12,227 nt of DNA from DASUTW01 sp035513995 (GTDB taxonomy: Bacteria > Actinomycetota > UBA4738 > CALAEC01). This document shows, in pieces, positions 5,278-11,529 of the stretch (position 1 is the first letter of the stretch; each line of letters starts with the position of its first letter). The translations under genes were made by a program, and so were the position numbers. The stretch is from positions 1 through 12,227 of the forward strand of contig DATKBL010000133.1 of the NCBI GenBank assembly GCA_035513995.1, in the 5' to 3' direction. The notes beneath the pieces were generated by a model. That model was not told the origin of the DNA. It did no database searches and saw only the letters and a program-made list of their open reading frames with translations.

Positions 5278-6061
5278 ACGCCCGCTCCAGATCGTCGGCG
5301 GGGACGGCCCCGGACATGTAGGTCGAGGTCCCCGAGTCGAGCAGCTCCCGGGCCGCGCGCATGAGCGCGCCGTACGCGGCCAGCGCCAGAGCCCCTCCGG
5401 TGGAGACGCGGCGGACGCCCACCGAGGCCAGCTCGGGGATCGAGGGGCCTTCGGCGCGCGCCAGCACGTTCACCGGACCGTCCACCTCGCGGACCAGTCG
5501 GACGATGGCGTCGAGGTCGACGAGCCGCGGCGCGTACAGGACGTCGGCGCCTGCTTCCCGGTACGCGCGGAGCCGGGCGATCGTGTCGTCGAGGTCGCCC
5601 AGACCGTAGAAGTGGTTCTCGGCTCGCGCGGTGAGCACGAGCCCCTCCTCGCGCGCGGCCTCGGCCGCCGCAGCCACGCGCGCCGTCGCTACCTCGATCG
5701 GGTCGATGCTCCTCGAGGTGGGTTCGTAGTCCTCGATCGAGCAGCCCGCCACGCCGGTCCGGCCGAGGAGGCGCACGGTCTCTGCCACGCCCTCCGCGTC
5801 GTCGGCGAAGCAGCGCTCCGCGTCCACGTTCACCGGCACGTCCACCGAGGTCGCGATCGCCGCCGCGTGGACCAGCAGCTCCTCCCGTGTCACGTGCTGA
5901 TCGAGACGGCCGAGCGTGGCGGCATGGCCGGCGCTCGTGGTGGCCAGGGCGGGAAAACCCATCGACTCCAGGAGTCGCGCCGATCCCACGTCCCAGGGGT
6001 TGGGCATCACGAACAGCCCCTCGACGTGGAGCTCGCGGAAGGTCGCACGTGCGTCGTCCAT
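5270..6061 (-). CDS. Isocitrate lyase / phosphoenolpyruvate mutase superfamily protein
   Basis: A 263-residue alpha/beta-barrel enzyme of the isocitrate lyase/PEP mutase superfamily, which makes or breaks C-C or P-C bonds next to a carboxylate using Mg2+. Visible landmarks are MPNPWDVGSARLLESMGFPALATTSAG (19-45, substrate-binding loop), VPVNVDAERCFADD (75-88), SIEDY (108-112) and LTARAEN (143-149). The KKCGH loop of true isocitrate lyases is absent and the length matches the small PEPM-like subgroup, whose members include 2-methylisocitrate lyase, oxaloacetate hydrolase or decarboxylase, and phosphonate enzymes. The usual DxDxGYG-type segment reads DAERCFAD, so the exact reaction cannot be assigned. 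The ATG at 6061 has AAGGAG eight to nine bases upstream, whereas a longer in-frame extension runs into the promoter region. The 3' end overlaps the convergent membrane-protein gene by 8 bp. No phosphonate genes are adjacent. Confidence 0.84.
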   Translation of the reverse strand: MDDARATFRELHVEGLFVMPNPWDVGSARLLESMGFPALATTSAGHAATLGRLDQHVTREELLVHAAAIATSVDVPVNVDAERCFADDAEGVAETVRLLGRTGVAGCSIEDYEPTSRSIDPIEVATARVAAAAEAAREEGLVLTARAENHFYGLGDLDDTIARLRAYREAGADVLYAPRLVDLDAIVRLVREVDGPVNVLARAEGPSIPELASVGVRRVSTGGALALAAYGALMRAARELLDSGTSTYMSGAVPADDLERAFS

Positions 6062-6096
6062 GGCGGGTGTCTCCTTCGGTGAGGTGATGGAGCCCG

Positions 6097-6102
6097 AGCG
6101 TA
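6097..6102 (-). promoter_or_regulatory. Putative -10 hexamer of the PEP-mutase-family gene (TACGCT)
   Basis: TACGCT on the minus strand is identical to the element before the RTX-like gene. It lies 35 bases before the ATG at 6061, giving a leader of about 29 bases that contains AAGGAG. Confidence 0.42.
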
Positions 6103-6213
6103 GCGGAAGAGCGGCCGGACGCGCCCCCGGCCGGGACCTCGGCGCTCGCGATGAGTCTCGAGGCGGCCCGGCGTCTGATGGATGATGGATCCTCACGCGA
6201 AGGAGGAGATCCC

Positions 6214-6624
6214 ATGGACTACAGGCTCGAGCTCGTGGTGATGCCGGTCTCGGACGTGGACCGAGCGAAGACCTTCTACACCGAGCGGGTGGGCTTCAAC
6301 CTCGACGTCGACACCAGCCCCGCGGAGGGGTTCCGGGTGGTGCAGTTGACGCCGCCCGGCTCGGCGTGCTCGATCACGATCGGGACGGGGCTCACCGATT
6401 CGCCGCCGGGCTCCTACAAGGGCCTGCACCTGATCGTCAACGACATCGTCGCCGCGCGCGAGGAGCTCGTGGGACGCGGGGTGGAGGTGAGCGAGGTCCG
6501 GCACATGGCGTCCGGGGAGTGGACGCCGGGCCCCGACCCCGAGCATCAGGACTACGCCTCGTTCGCCGACTTCCCCGACCCCGACGGCAACGTCTGGGTC
6601 CTCCAGGAGGTCCCCAGCCGCTGA
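6214..6624 (+). CDS. VOC (glyoxalase/bleomycin-resistance) family protein
   Basis: A 136-residue protein made of two beta-alpha-beta-beta-beta modules of the vicinal oxygen chelate fold. The first module begins with LELVVMPVSDVDRAKTFYTERVGF (5-28), the standard opening of the family. The second begins GLHLIVNDIVAAREELVGRGV (70-90), and the closing strand is FPDPDGNVWVLQEV (120-133). Possible metal ligands at the usual positions are E6, H72 and E132. Substrates range from methylglyoxal adducts to antibiotics and aromatic diols, and cannot be deduced here. I chose the ATG at 6214 because AGGAGG at 6201-6206 is ideally placed and the upstream in-frame sequence is not VOC-like. The stop lies 5 bp from that of the convergent nuclease-family gene. 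Confidence 0.88.
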   Translation: MDYRLELVVMPVSDVDRAKTFYTERVGFNLDVDTSPAEGFRVVQLTPPGSACSITIGTGLTDSPPGSYKGLHLIVNDIVAAREELVGRGVEVSEVRHMASGEWTPGPDPEHQDYASFADFPDPDGNVWVLQEVPSR

Positions 6625-6629
6625 GCCGG

Positions 6630-7592
6630 CTACAGGGAGAGCGCCACCCATGCGGGGTCGTGGTCGCTGCCGTCGCCCGAATGCAGTGTGCGGCGCTCGA
6701 TGAAGGCACCGGTCTGCTTGCCGGCGAGGCTGGGGCTCAGCCAGATTTGATCGAAGAGCTCGTAGCGTGCCGGCAGACCGCTCTCCTTGAAGCGGTGCGT
6801 CCAGGCCTTGCCGGCCGGGGGAGGATCGTCGGCCTTCGCCGGGCGCGTCTCCTCGGGGTCGGCGAGGCCGTCGACCACGCCCAGCGGGCCCCCCGCGAGC
6901 GGAGCCAGGGCCTCGGAGTCCGGCGTGTCGTTCATGTCCCCGACGATCACGTACGGGGAGTCGGGCCGCAGCCGTGCCTCGACGACCCGCGCCACCGTCT
7001 CGGCTTGGCGCCGCCGCCGCTCGGTCTTCGCGGCGGCGGCGCTCTCGGCGTCCTCGCCGAACGACACGTACTGGCTCGTGAGGTGGTTGTTGAACAGGGT
7101 CAGCAGCCGCTCGCTCCGAGCCTGGTTCAGGATCTCGATCTGCAGGAGGTCCCGGGCGAACACCGGGCGCGAGGGGTCGGCGCTATGGACCTCGTGCTGC
7201 CATGAGGTGACGCCCCCGATCGGCAGCTTGGAGAGCACCCCGACGTCGATGAAGCGGGCGTCGTTCCCCTCTATCAGGACGGCGTGGGGGTAGAGGCCCC
7301 CGAGGTGGAAGCGGTTGAAGTCCTTGAGGGCCTCGATGTCCTCGACCTCCTGGACCGCGAGCACGTCGAGGTCCATCGTCGTGATCCGCGCGGCCAGGAC
7401 CGCCCGCTGCTCCTCGGGCATCGGGTCGATCAGGCGCCCCCGGAAGGTCCGGAACCAGTAGTCCCCCTCCTCGGTGAACTCGAGGGTGACGGTGACGTCG
7501 CGCTCCTCCTCGGGGATCTCCTCCACATTCGCCCGGAAGTTGAAGCGCGAGAAGAGGTTGTTGAGGTTGAAGGTCCCCACCGTGATCTCCAT
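6630..7592 (-). CDS. Endonuclease/exonuclease/phosphatase (EEP) family protein
   Basis: A 320-residue protein with the full set of EEP superfamily motifs, the fold of exonuclease III, DNase I and inositol or sphingomyelin phosphodiesterases. The motifs are GTFNLNNLF (6-14), LAVQEVED with E82 as metal ligand (78-85), FNNHLTS with N169 and H170 (167-173), VGDMNDTP with D219 and N221 (217-224), FDQIWLS with D281 (280-286) and the terminal SDHDP with D310 and H311 (309-313). All catalytic positions look intact. There is no signal peptide, so it is probably cytoplasmic; the substrate (nucleic acid, phospholipid or nucleotide) is unknown. An insertion at about 20-60, between the first motif and the glutamate motif, is longer than in XthA-type enzymes. 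The ATG at 7592 follows GAGGAGGGG, and a TAACGT promoter hexamer is upstream. It is a single gene, convergent with the VOC gene. Confidence 0.88.
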   Translation of the reverse strand: MEITVGTFNLNNLFSRFNFRANVEEIPEEERDVTVTLEFTEEGDYWFRTFRGRLIDPMPEEQRAVLAARITTMDLDVLAVQEVEDIEALKDFNRFHLGGLYPHAVLIEGNDARFIDVGVLSKLPIGGVTSWQHEVHSADPSRPVFARDLLQIEILNQARSERLLTLFNNHLTSQYVSFGEDAESAAAAKTERRRRQAETVARVVEARLRPDSPYVIVGDMNDTPDSEALAPLAGGPLGVVDGLADPEETRPAKADDPPPAGKAWTHRFKESGLPARYELFDQIWLSPSLAGKQTGAFIERRTLHSGDGSDHDPAWVALSL

Positions 7593-7619
7593 GGCCCCTC
7601 CTCGGCGGCTCCACCCCAG

Positions 7620-7625
7620 ACGTTA
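7620..7625 (-). promoter_or_regulatory. Putative -10 hexamer of the EEP-family gene (TAACGT)
   Basis: TAACGT on the minus strand is a good TAnnnT match. It lies 27 bases before the ATG at 7592, with GAGGAGG between the predicted initiation point and the start. Confidence 0.42.
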
Positions 7626-7695
7626 GGCCATCTTCGTCCGGGTCGGGTCGAGTCGGCCCGATGAGTTTCCCCTCGGGATCCGGTCTCCTGGAAGA

Positions 7696-7703
7696 GGAAG
7701 GAG
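7696..7703 (+). promoter_or_regulatory. Shine-Dalgarno sequence GGAAGGAG that selects a CTG start
   Basis: GGAAGGAG is the only ribosome binding site in the region and is followed after 7 bases by CTG at 7711. The next in-frame standard start, GTG at 7729, has no Shine-Dalgarno sequence at a workable distance. This is the main argument for the unusual start of the STAS gene. Confidence 0.5.
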
Positions 7704-7710
7704 ATCGACG

Positions 7711-8046
7711 CTGGCCCACGTCCTCATCGTGGGGATCCCCGACCCGCTCGAGCGGGAAGGGATCCCGGAGCTCTGCGGGCGCGTGGAAGGGATCCTCCGC
7801 GAACGCGTGGCCGACCTCGTCCTGTGCGATCCGGGGGTCGGCGCCTCGCCGAGCGCCGCGACCGTGGAGGCGCTGGCCCGGCTGTGTCTCGTAGCGCGGC
7901 GGCACGGGCTCGCCTTTCAGGTCCTCCACCCCTGCGACGCACTGCGCGACCTCCTCGCCCTGACGGGGCTGGACGAGGTGCTACTCCTCAACGGGCGGGG
8001 AGCCCGAACAGGGGGAACAGCGTCGCGGTGTCGAGGAAGAAGGTGA
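7711..8046 (+). CDS. Stand-alone STAS-domain protein (anti-sigma-factor-antagonist-like)
   Basis: A 111-residue protein, if the CTG at 7711 is the start; a GTG start at 7729 would give 105 residues and clip the first beta strand AHVLIVGIP. The core matches actinobacterial stand-alone STAS proteins: a central strand and turn VADLVLCDPGVGASPSAATVEALARL (33-58), then a helix, LAFQVLHPCDALRDLLALTGLDEVL (67-91) and the end of the fold. STAS proteins bind anti-sigma factors or partner kinases, often switched by phosphorylation of a serine or threonine; here S46, S48 and T51 lie at the relevant loop and helix, but the canonical DSSG motif is absent. The last 15 or so residues are arginine- and glycine-rich and are read antisense through the 3' end of the convergent ECF sigma gene (59-bp overlap), so they may be a non-functional extension. 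Confidence 0.72.
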   Translation: MAHVLIVGIPDPLEREGIPELCGRVEGILRERVADLVLCDPGVGASPSAATVEALARLCLVARRHGLAFQVLHPCDALRDLLALTGLDEVLLLNGRGARTGGTASRCRGRR

Positions 8047-8986
8047 TGCCGGCGACCCGATCGCCTGAGAGCTCGAGAACCTGCAGCGACCAGGGCTCGA
8101 GGCCATCGCCCGACTCCGCGGGCTTGTACTGCCCGAACCCCCGCACCCCGTTGGCCTCGACGGGGATGAGCCGCGAGCCCCGGCAGCCGATGCCCGGCCC
8201 CAGACACCATGCGCGGACGTCCTCATGGGTCTGCAGCCAGAGCTCGTACGGCGGCATCGACCACGTCGCGTCCTCGTGGAGCAGCGACGTGAGCGCGTCC
8301 ATGTCGTACCGCTCGAAGGCGTCCACGTACCGGGCGAGGAGCTCGCGCTGCTCCTCGTCGATCGGGGGGGCGGGCTCCCCGGCCTTCACGCCCGCGGCCG
8401 ACAGCGTGGCCCGGGCCCGCTGGAGGGCGCTGTTGACCGACGCCACCGAGGTCTCCAGCAGCTCCGCCACCTCGGCGGCCTTCCACCGCAGCACCTCCCG
8501 GAGGATCAGCACGGCCCGCTGACGGGGGGGGAGGTGCTGCAGGGCGGCGACGAGCGCCAGCCGGATCGACTCCCGCTGCTCGGCCTGCTCGGCGGGGTCG
8601 CCATCGGACGCCAGCACGCGTCCGTCGGGGATCGGCTGGACCCACGTCGCCTCGGGAAGAGGCTCCGGGAGCGGCATCTGCGCCGACCCCGCCGGGCCGA
8701 GATCCATGGGGACAGCTCGCCGTCCCCTCCCCTCCAGCATGTCCAGGCAGACGTTGGTCGCGATCCGATAGAGCCACGAGCGCACGGCCGCCCGGCCCTC
8801 GAACCGATCGAAGCCCCGCCACGCCCGGAGCAGGGTCTCCTGCACGGCGTCCTCAGCCTCGAAGGGAGAGCCCAGCATCCGGTAGCAGTACGCGGTGAGC
8901 TCGCGCCGGTGTCGCTCCAAGAGCCGCTCGAGCCCATCGGGGGCTTCCGCGGCTCGTCGCGGCGAGTCAGCCTTCAGGTCGCTCAT
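7988..8986 (-). CDS. ECF sigma factor with SnoaL-like C-terminal domain (SigX5/SigG-type)
   Basis: A 332-residue extracytoplasmic-function sigma factor. Sigma-2 spans about 20-88, with the region 2 signature EDAVQETLLRAWRGFDRF (45-62) and WLYRIATNVCLDML (71-84). A linker (89-135) contains WVQPIPDGRVL (115-125), characteristic of the TIGR02960/SigX5 group that includes mycobacterial SigG. Sigma-4 spans about 138-195, with LPPRQRAVLILREVL (152-166) and helix-turn-helix ETSVASVNSALQRARATL (178-195). The C-terminal 120 residues form a SnoaL/NTF2-like domain (LLARYVDAFERYDMDALTSLLHEDA, 216-240), which in related groups controls activity instead of a separate anti-sigma factor. None is adjacent. 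The ATG at 8986 follows GAGGAGA by 6 bases, with TATCAT upstream. It is divergent from the MFS operon, a plausible target. Confidence 0.92.
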   Translation of the reverse strand: MSDLKADSPRRAAEAPDGLERLLERHRRELTAYCYRMLGSPFEAEDAVQETLLRAWRGFDRFEGRAAVRSWLYRIATNVCLDMLEGRGRRAVPMDLGPAGSAQMPLPEPLPEATWVQPIPDGRVLASDGDPAEQAEQRESIRLALVAALQHLPPRQRAVLILREVLRWKAAEVAELLETSVASVNSALQRARATLSAAGVKAGEPAPPIDEEQRELLARYVDAFERYDMDALTSLLHEDATWSMPPYELWLQTHEDVRAWCLGPGIGCRGSRLIPVEANGVRGFGQYKPAESGDGLEPWSLQVLELSGDRVAGITFFLDTATLFPLFGLPAR

Positions 8987-9013
8987 ATCCGGTCTCCTCG
9001 GGCAGGTGACGCC

Positions 9014-9019
9014 ATGATA
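9014..9019 (-). promoter_or_regulatory. Putative -10 hexamer of the ECF sigma gene (TATCAT)
   Basis: TATCAT on the minus strand is close to the TATAAT consensus. It lies 27 bases before the ATG at 8986, with GAGGAG between. It resembles a housekeeping-type promoter; no convincing -35 was found. Confidence 0.42.
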
Positions 9020-9137
9020 GCGACCTCCGCGCGAAGGGAATGAAGGCGGGGGCGACCCCGGTTTCCTTGGGTGGCGGCGATGAGCTTCGGCGGCCCCCGC
9101 CGTCGTACCTGGCGACATCGAACGAACCGAGGAGTCC

Positions 9138-10742
9138 ATGCCCCCCGAAGACCGGATGCCCATCGAGACGGAGGACGAGGCGCCACCTCGCGCCGGGCGG
9201 CGCGAGTGGATCGGCCTCGCCGTCATCGCGCTCGCCTGTGTGCTGTACGTGATGGACCTGACGGTCCTGCACCTGGCCCTGCCGGAGATCAGCCGCGACC
9301 TCGCCCCGAGCAGCACGCAGCTGCTGTGGATCATCGACATCTACGGCTTCATGGTCGCCGGGTGGCTGATCACGATGGGGACCCTCGGCGATCGGATCGG
9401 ACGCCGCAGGCTCCTGATGATCGGCGCCGCCGCGTTCGGCGTGGCCTCGGTGATCGCCGCCCTCTCCACCACCGCCGAGATGCTGATCGTCACGCGCGCC
9501 CTGCTCGGGATCGCGGGAGCGACGTTGGCGCCCTCGACCCTCTCGCTGATCCGGAGCATGTTCCTGGATCCAGGACAACGACAGAAGGCGATCGCGATCT
9601 GGATCACGAGCTTCTCGGTGGGCGCGGCGGTCGGCCCGCTGCTCGGCGGCGTCGTGCTCGAGTTCTTCTGGTGGGGGGCGGCGTTCCTGCTGGCGGTCCC
9701 GGTGATGGCTGCGCTCCTCGTGCTCGGGCCGAGGCTCCTACCCGAGTACCGCGACCCCTCGGCCGGACGGATCGACCTTCCCAGCACGGCCCTGTCCCTC
9801 GCGGCGGTCCTGACGCTGATCTTCGGGCTGAAGCAGATCGCGCAGGACGGCTGGGGGTCGCTGCCGGCGCTCTCGATCCTCGTCGGGCTCGTTCTGGGGG
9901 GCGTCTTCGTTCGCCGGCAGCGACGACTCGAGGACCCGCTGATCGACCTCGCGCTCTTCCGAGCGCCCGGGTTCAGCGCGGGACTGGCCGCCTACGGGCT
10001 CGGCGTGACCCTCTCGTTCGGTGGCTTCCTCTTCATCCCGCAGTTCCTTCAGCTCGTGCTGGGACTCTCGCCACTCGAGGCGGGCATCTGGACCCTCCCC
10101 TGGGCCCTCTCGTTCGTGGTCGGGTCCCAGCTCACCCCGCGGCTCGCTCGCCGGTTCCGCCCCGCGTCGCTGATGGCCGCCGGGATGGTGATCGCCGCGC
10201 TGGGCTTCGCGGTGTTCACCCAGATCGACGAAAGCACCGGCTTCGGCACGATCACGCTCGGGTCGATCCTGTTCTCGCTTGGGCTCGCCCCCGTGTTCAT
10301 GCTGGCGATCGACATGATCGTCGAGGTGGCCCCTCCGGAGAGGGCTGGGGCGGCCTCGGGGATCGCCGAGACGGCGGCCGAGTTCGGCGGCGCCGTGGGC
10401 ATCGCCGCGTTCGGCAGCCTCGGCGTCGCCGTGTACCGCGGCGCGATCTCGGGGGGCCTTCCTCCGGAGATATCCGCCCAGGCCGCCGAGACCGCGAGGG
10501 CGACGCTGGGAGGGGCGCTCGAGGTCGCGGGACGACTTCCGGAGCGACTCGCTTCGGAGCTGGTCGCCGCGGCGCGCGAGGCGTTCATCATCGGGATCCA
10601 TCTCAGCGCGCTCATCGCCGCGATCGGCGGGCTCGGCCTTGCGGTGCTGATCGTCGTGATGCTCCGAGGGCCACGACCCGACGTCGACGACCGCCCCGAT
10701 GAGCTTGACCCCGCCGTCGCGGCGGCCGCCGATCCCTCGTGA
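9138..10742 (+). CDS. DHA2-family (EmrB/QacA-type) MFS multidrug exporter
   Basis: A 534-residue, probably 14-helix, proton-driven exporter of the drug:H+ antiporter-2 family. Diagnostic elements are helix 1 with motif D1 (LYVMDLTVLHLALPEI, 36-51, D40), motif A in loop 2-3 (GTLGDRIGRRR, 81-91), the antiporter motif C region in helix 5 (VGAAVGPLLGG, 161-171) and a C-terminal half containing SFGGFLFIPQFLQLVLGLSP. The charged cytoplasmic N terminus (1-22) precedes helix 1. DHA2 proteins expel lipophilic cations, dyes or antibiotics; the actual substrate is unknown. The ATG at 9138 has GAGGAG about 4 bases upstream; an ATG at 9156 is possible but lacks a better site. It is the first gene of an operon with the hydrolase 13 bp downstream. 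Unlike most starts in this window it has no TAnnnT hexamer just upstream, consistent with (not proof of) control by the divergent ECF sigma factor. Confidence 0.92.
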   Translation: MPPEDRMPIETEDEAPPRAGRREWIGLAVIALACVLYVMDLTVLHLALPEISRDLAPSSTQLLWIIDIYGFMVAGWLITMGTLGDRIGRRRLLMIGAAAFGVASVIAALSTTAEMLIVTRALLGIAGATLAPSTLSLIRSMFLDPGQRQKAIAIWITSFSVGAAVGPLLGGVVLEFFWWGAAFLLAVPVMAALLVLGPRLLPEYRDPSAGRIDLPSTALSLAAVLTLIFGLKQIAQDGWGSLPALSILVGLVLGGVFVRRQRRLEDPLIDLALFRAPGFSAGLAAYGLGVTLSFGGFLFIPQFLQLVLGLSPLEAGIWTLPWALSFVVGSQLTPRLARRFRPASLMAAGMVIAALGFAVFTQIDESTGFGTITLGSILFSLGLAPVFMLAIDMIVEVAPPERAGAASGIAETAAEFGGAVGIAAFGSLGVAVYRGAISGGLPPEISAQAAETARATLGGALEVAGRLPERLASELVAAAREAFIIGIHLSALIAAIGGLGLAVLIVVMLRGPRPDVDDRPDELDPAVAAAADPS

Positions 10743-10755
10743 GGAGGAGGACCTG

Positions 10756-11529
10756 ATGGAGACGGTACGCTCCAACGACGGCACGAGGATCGCCTTCGAT
10801 CGCCTGGGCGAGGGGCCGCCGCTGGTCCTCGTCTGCGGCGGATCCGTGGACAGGACGTCGAACGCCGAGCTCGCGCGGCTCCTGGCCTCGAGCTTCACGG
10901 TGTTCAACTACGACCGCCGCGGTCGGGGCGACAGCGGCGACACCAAGCCGTACGCGGTGGATCGCGAGATCGAGGACATCGCCGCCGTCTTCGAGGCCGC
11001 GGGCGGAGAGGCGAGCCTCTGGGGCTCGTCGTCCGGCGCGGCGCTCGCCCTCCTCGCCGCCGGGAGCGGCCTCCCGGTCACGAAGCTCGCGCTGTGGGAG
11101 CCTCCGTTCGTCCCGGAGGGACTCCCCCGGCCCCCGGAGGATCAGGTCGCCCAATACGAGCGGGTGGTCGAGGAGGGCCGCCGGGGCGACGCCGTGGAGT
11201 ACTTCATGTCGATGGTCGTCGGCATGCCGCCCGAGCTCGTCGCCGGAGCGCGCACCCAGCCGTTCTGGGCGTCGCAGGAGGCCCTCGCGCACACGCTCGC
11301 CTACGACGCGAGGGTCATGGGCGACTACTCGGTCCCCACCGAGCGGGCGGCAACGGTGACCGTGCCCACACTGGTGATCGCGGGCGGGGCGGACTTCCCG
11401 TGGATGCGGGAGACGGCGCGGGCCCTCGCGGACGCCATGCCGCGCGGAGAGGCTCGATTCCTGGACGGACAGGGTCACGCGGTCGATCCGGAGGCCCTCG
11501 CCCCGGTGCTGAAGGAGTTCTTCGCGTGA
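10756..11529 (+). CDS. Alpha/beta hydrolase
   Basis: A 257-residue alpha/beta-hydrolase-fold enzyme, likely an esterase, lactonase or similar. The catalytic triad can be read: nucleophile S92 in the elbow LWGSSSGAALAL (88-99), D213 in VIAGGADFPW (207-216) and H241 in DGQGHAVDPE (237-246). The oxyanion loop is VCGGSVD (26-32), and YDRRGRGDSG (52-61) is the conserved segment after strand 4. There is no signal peptide or membrane segment, so it is cytoplasmic. The ATG at 10756 follows a strong GAGGAGGAGG at 10741-10750. It lies 13 bp after the exporter gene and its stop overlaps the next start by 4 bp (GTGA), so the three genes are co-transcribed and the last two translationally coupled. The context suggests that it modifies a compound also handled by the exporter, which is inference only. 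Confidence 0.9.
   Translation: METVRSNDGTRIAFDRLGEGPPLVLVCGGSVDRTSNAELARLLASSFTVFNYDRRGRGDSGDTKPYAVDREIEDIAAVFEAAGGEASLWGSSSGAALALLAAGSGLPVTKLALWEPPFVPEGLPRPPEDQVAQYERVVEEGRRGDAVEYFMSMVVGMPPELVAGARTQPFWASQEALAHTLAYDARVMGDYSVPTERAATVTVPTLVIAGGADFPWMRETARALADAMPRGEARFLDGQGHAVDPEALAPVLKEFFA

Noticed and set aside
6181..6186. GATGAT as a -10 for the VOC gene
   Set aside because: It lies at a plausible distance but matches the consensus at few positions and sits within a GATG-rich stretch where chance matches are likely.
5046..6215. 389-codon minus-strand frame over the PEP-mutase-family gene
   Set aside because: Arginine/glycine-rich composition, no ribosome binding site, no recognisable motif. 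The competing frame carries the full enzyme fold.
6616..6632. AGCCG...CGGCT small inverted repeat at the VOC/EEP junction as terminator
   Set aside because: Only about five base pairs and inside or across both stop codons; too weak compared with the hairpin at 3215.
9037..9065. GGAAT...GGTTT as an ECF-type promoter for the exporter operon
   Set aside because: The -35-like GGAAT and downstream GGTTT are loose matches with an 18-base spacer, and no second copy is present upstream of the sigma gene. Not strong enough to annotate.
8987..9340. N-terminal extension of the ECF sigma frame by 118 codons
   Set aside because: The extension runs into the exporter gene. The ATG at 8986 has a good ribosome binding site and gives the normal family start.
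9071..10702. 543-codon open frame on the plus strand over the exporter gene
   Set aside because: Its translation is dominated by arginine, proline and glycine with no domain. It is the frame-shifted shadow of the MFS gene, whose frame gives clear helices and motifs.
9738..10907. 389-codon minus-strand frame antisense to the exporter and hydrolase
   Set aside because: Low-complexity charged composition typical of antisense frames in GC-rich genes; it spans two well-supported genes on the other strand.
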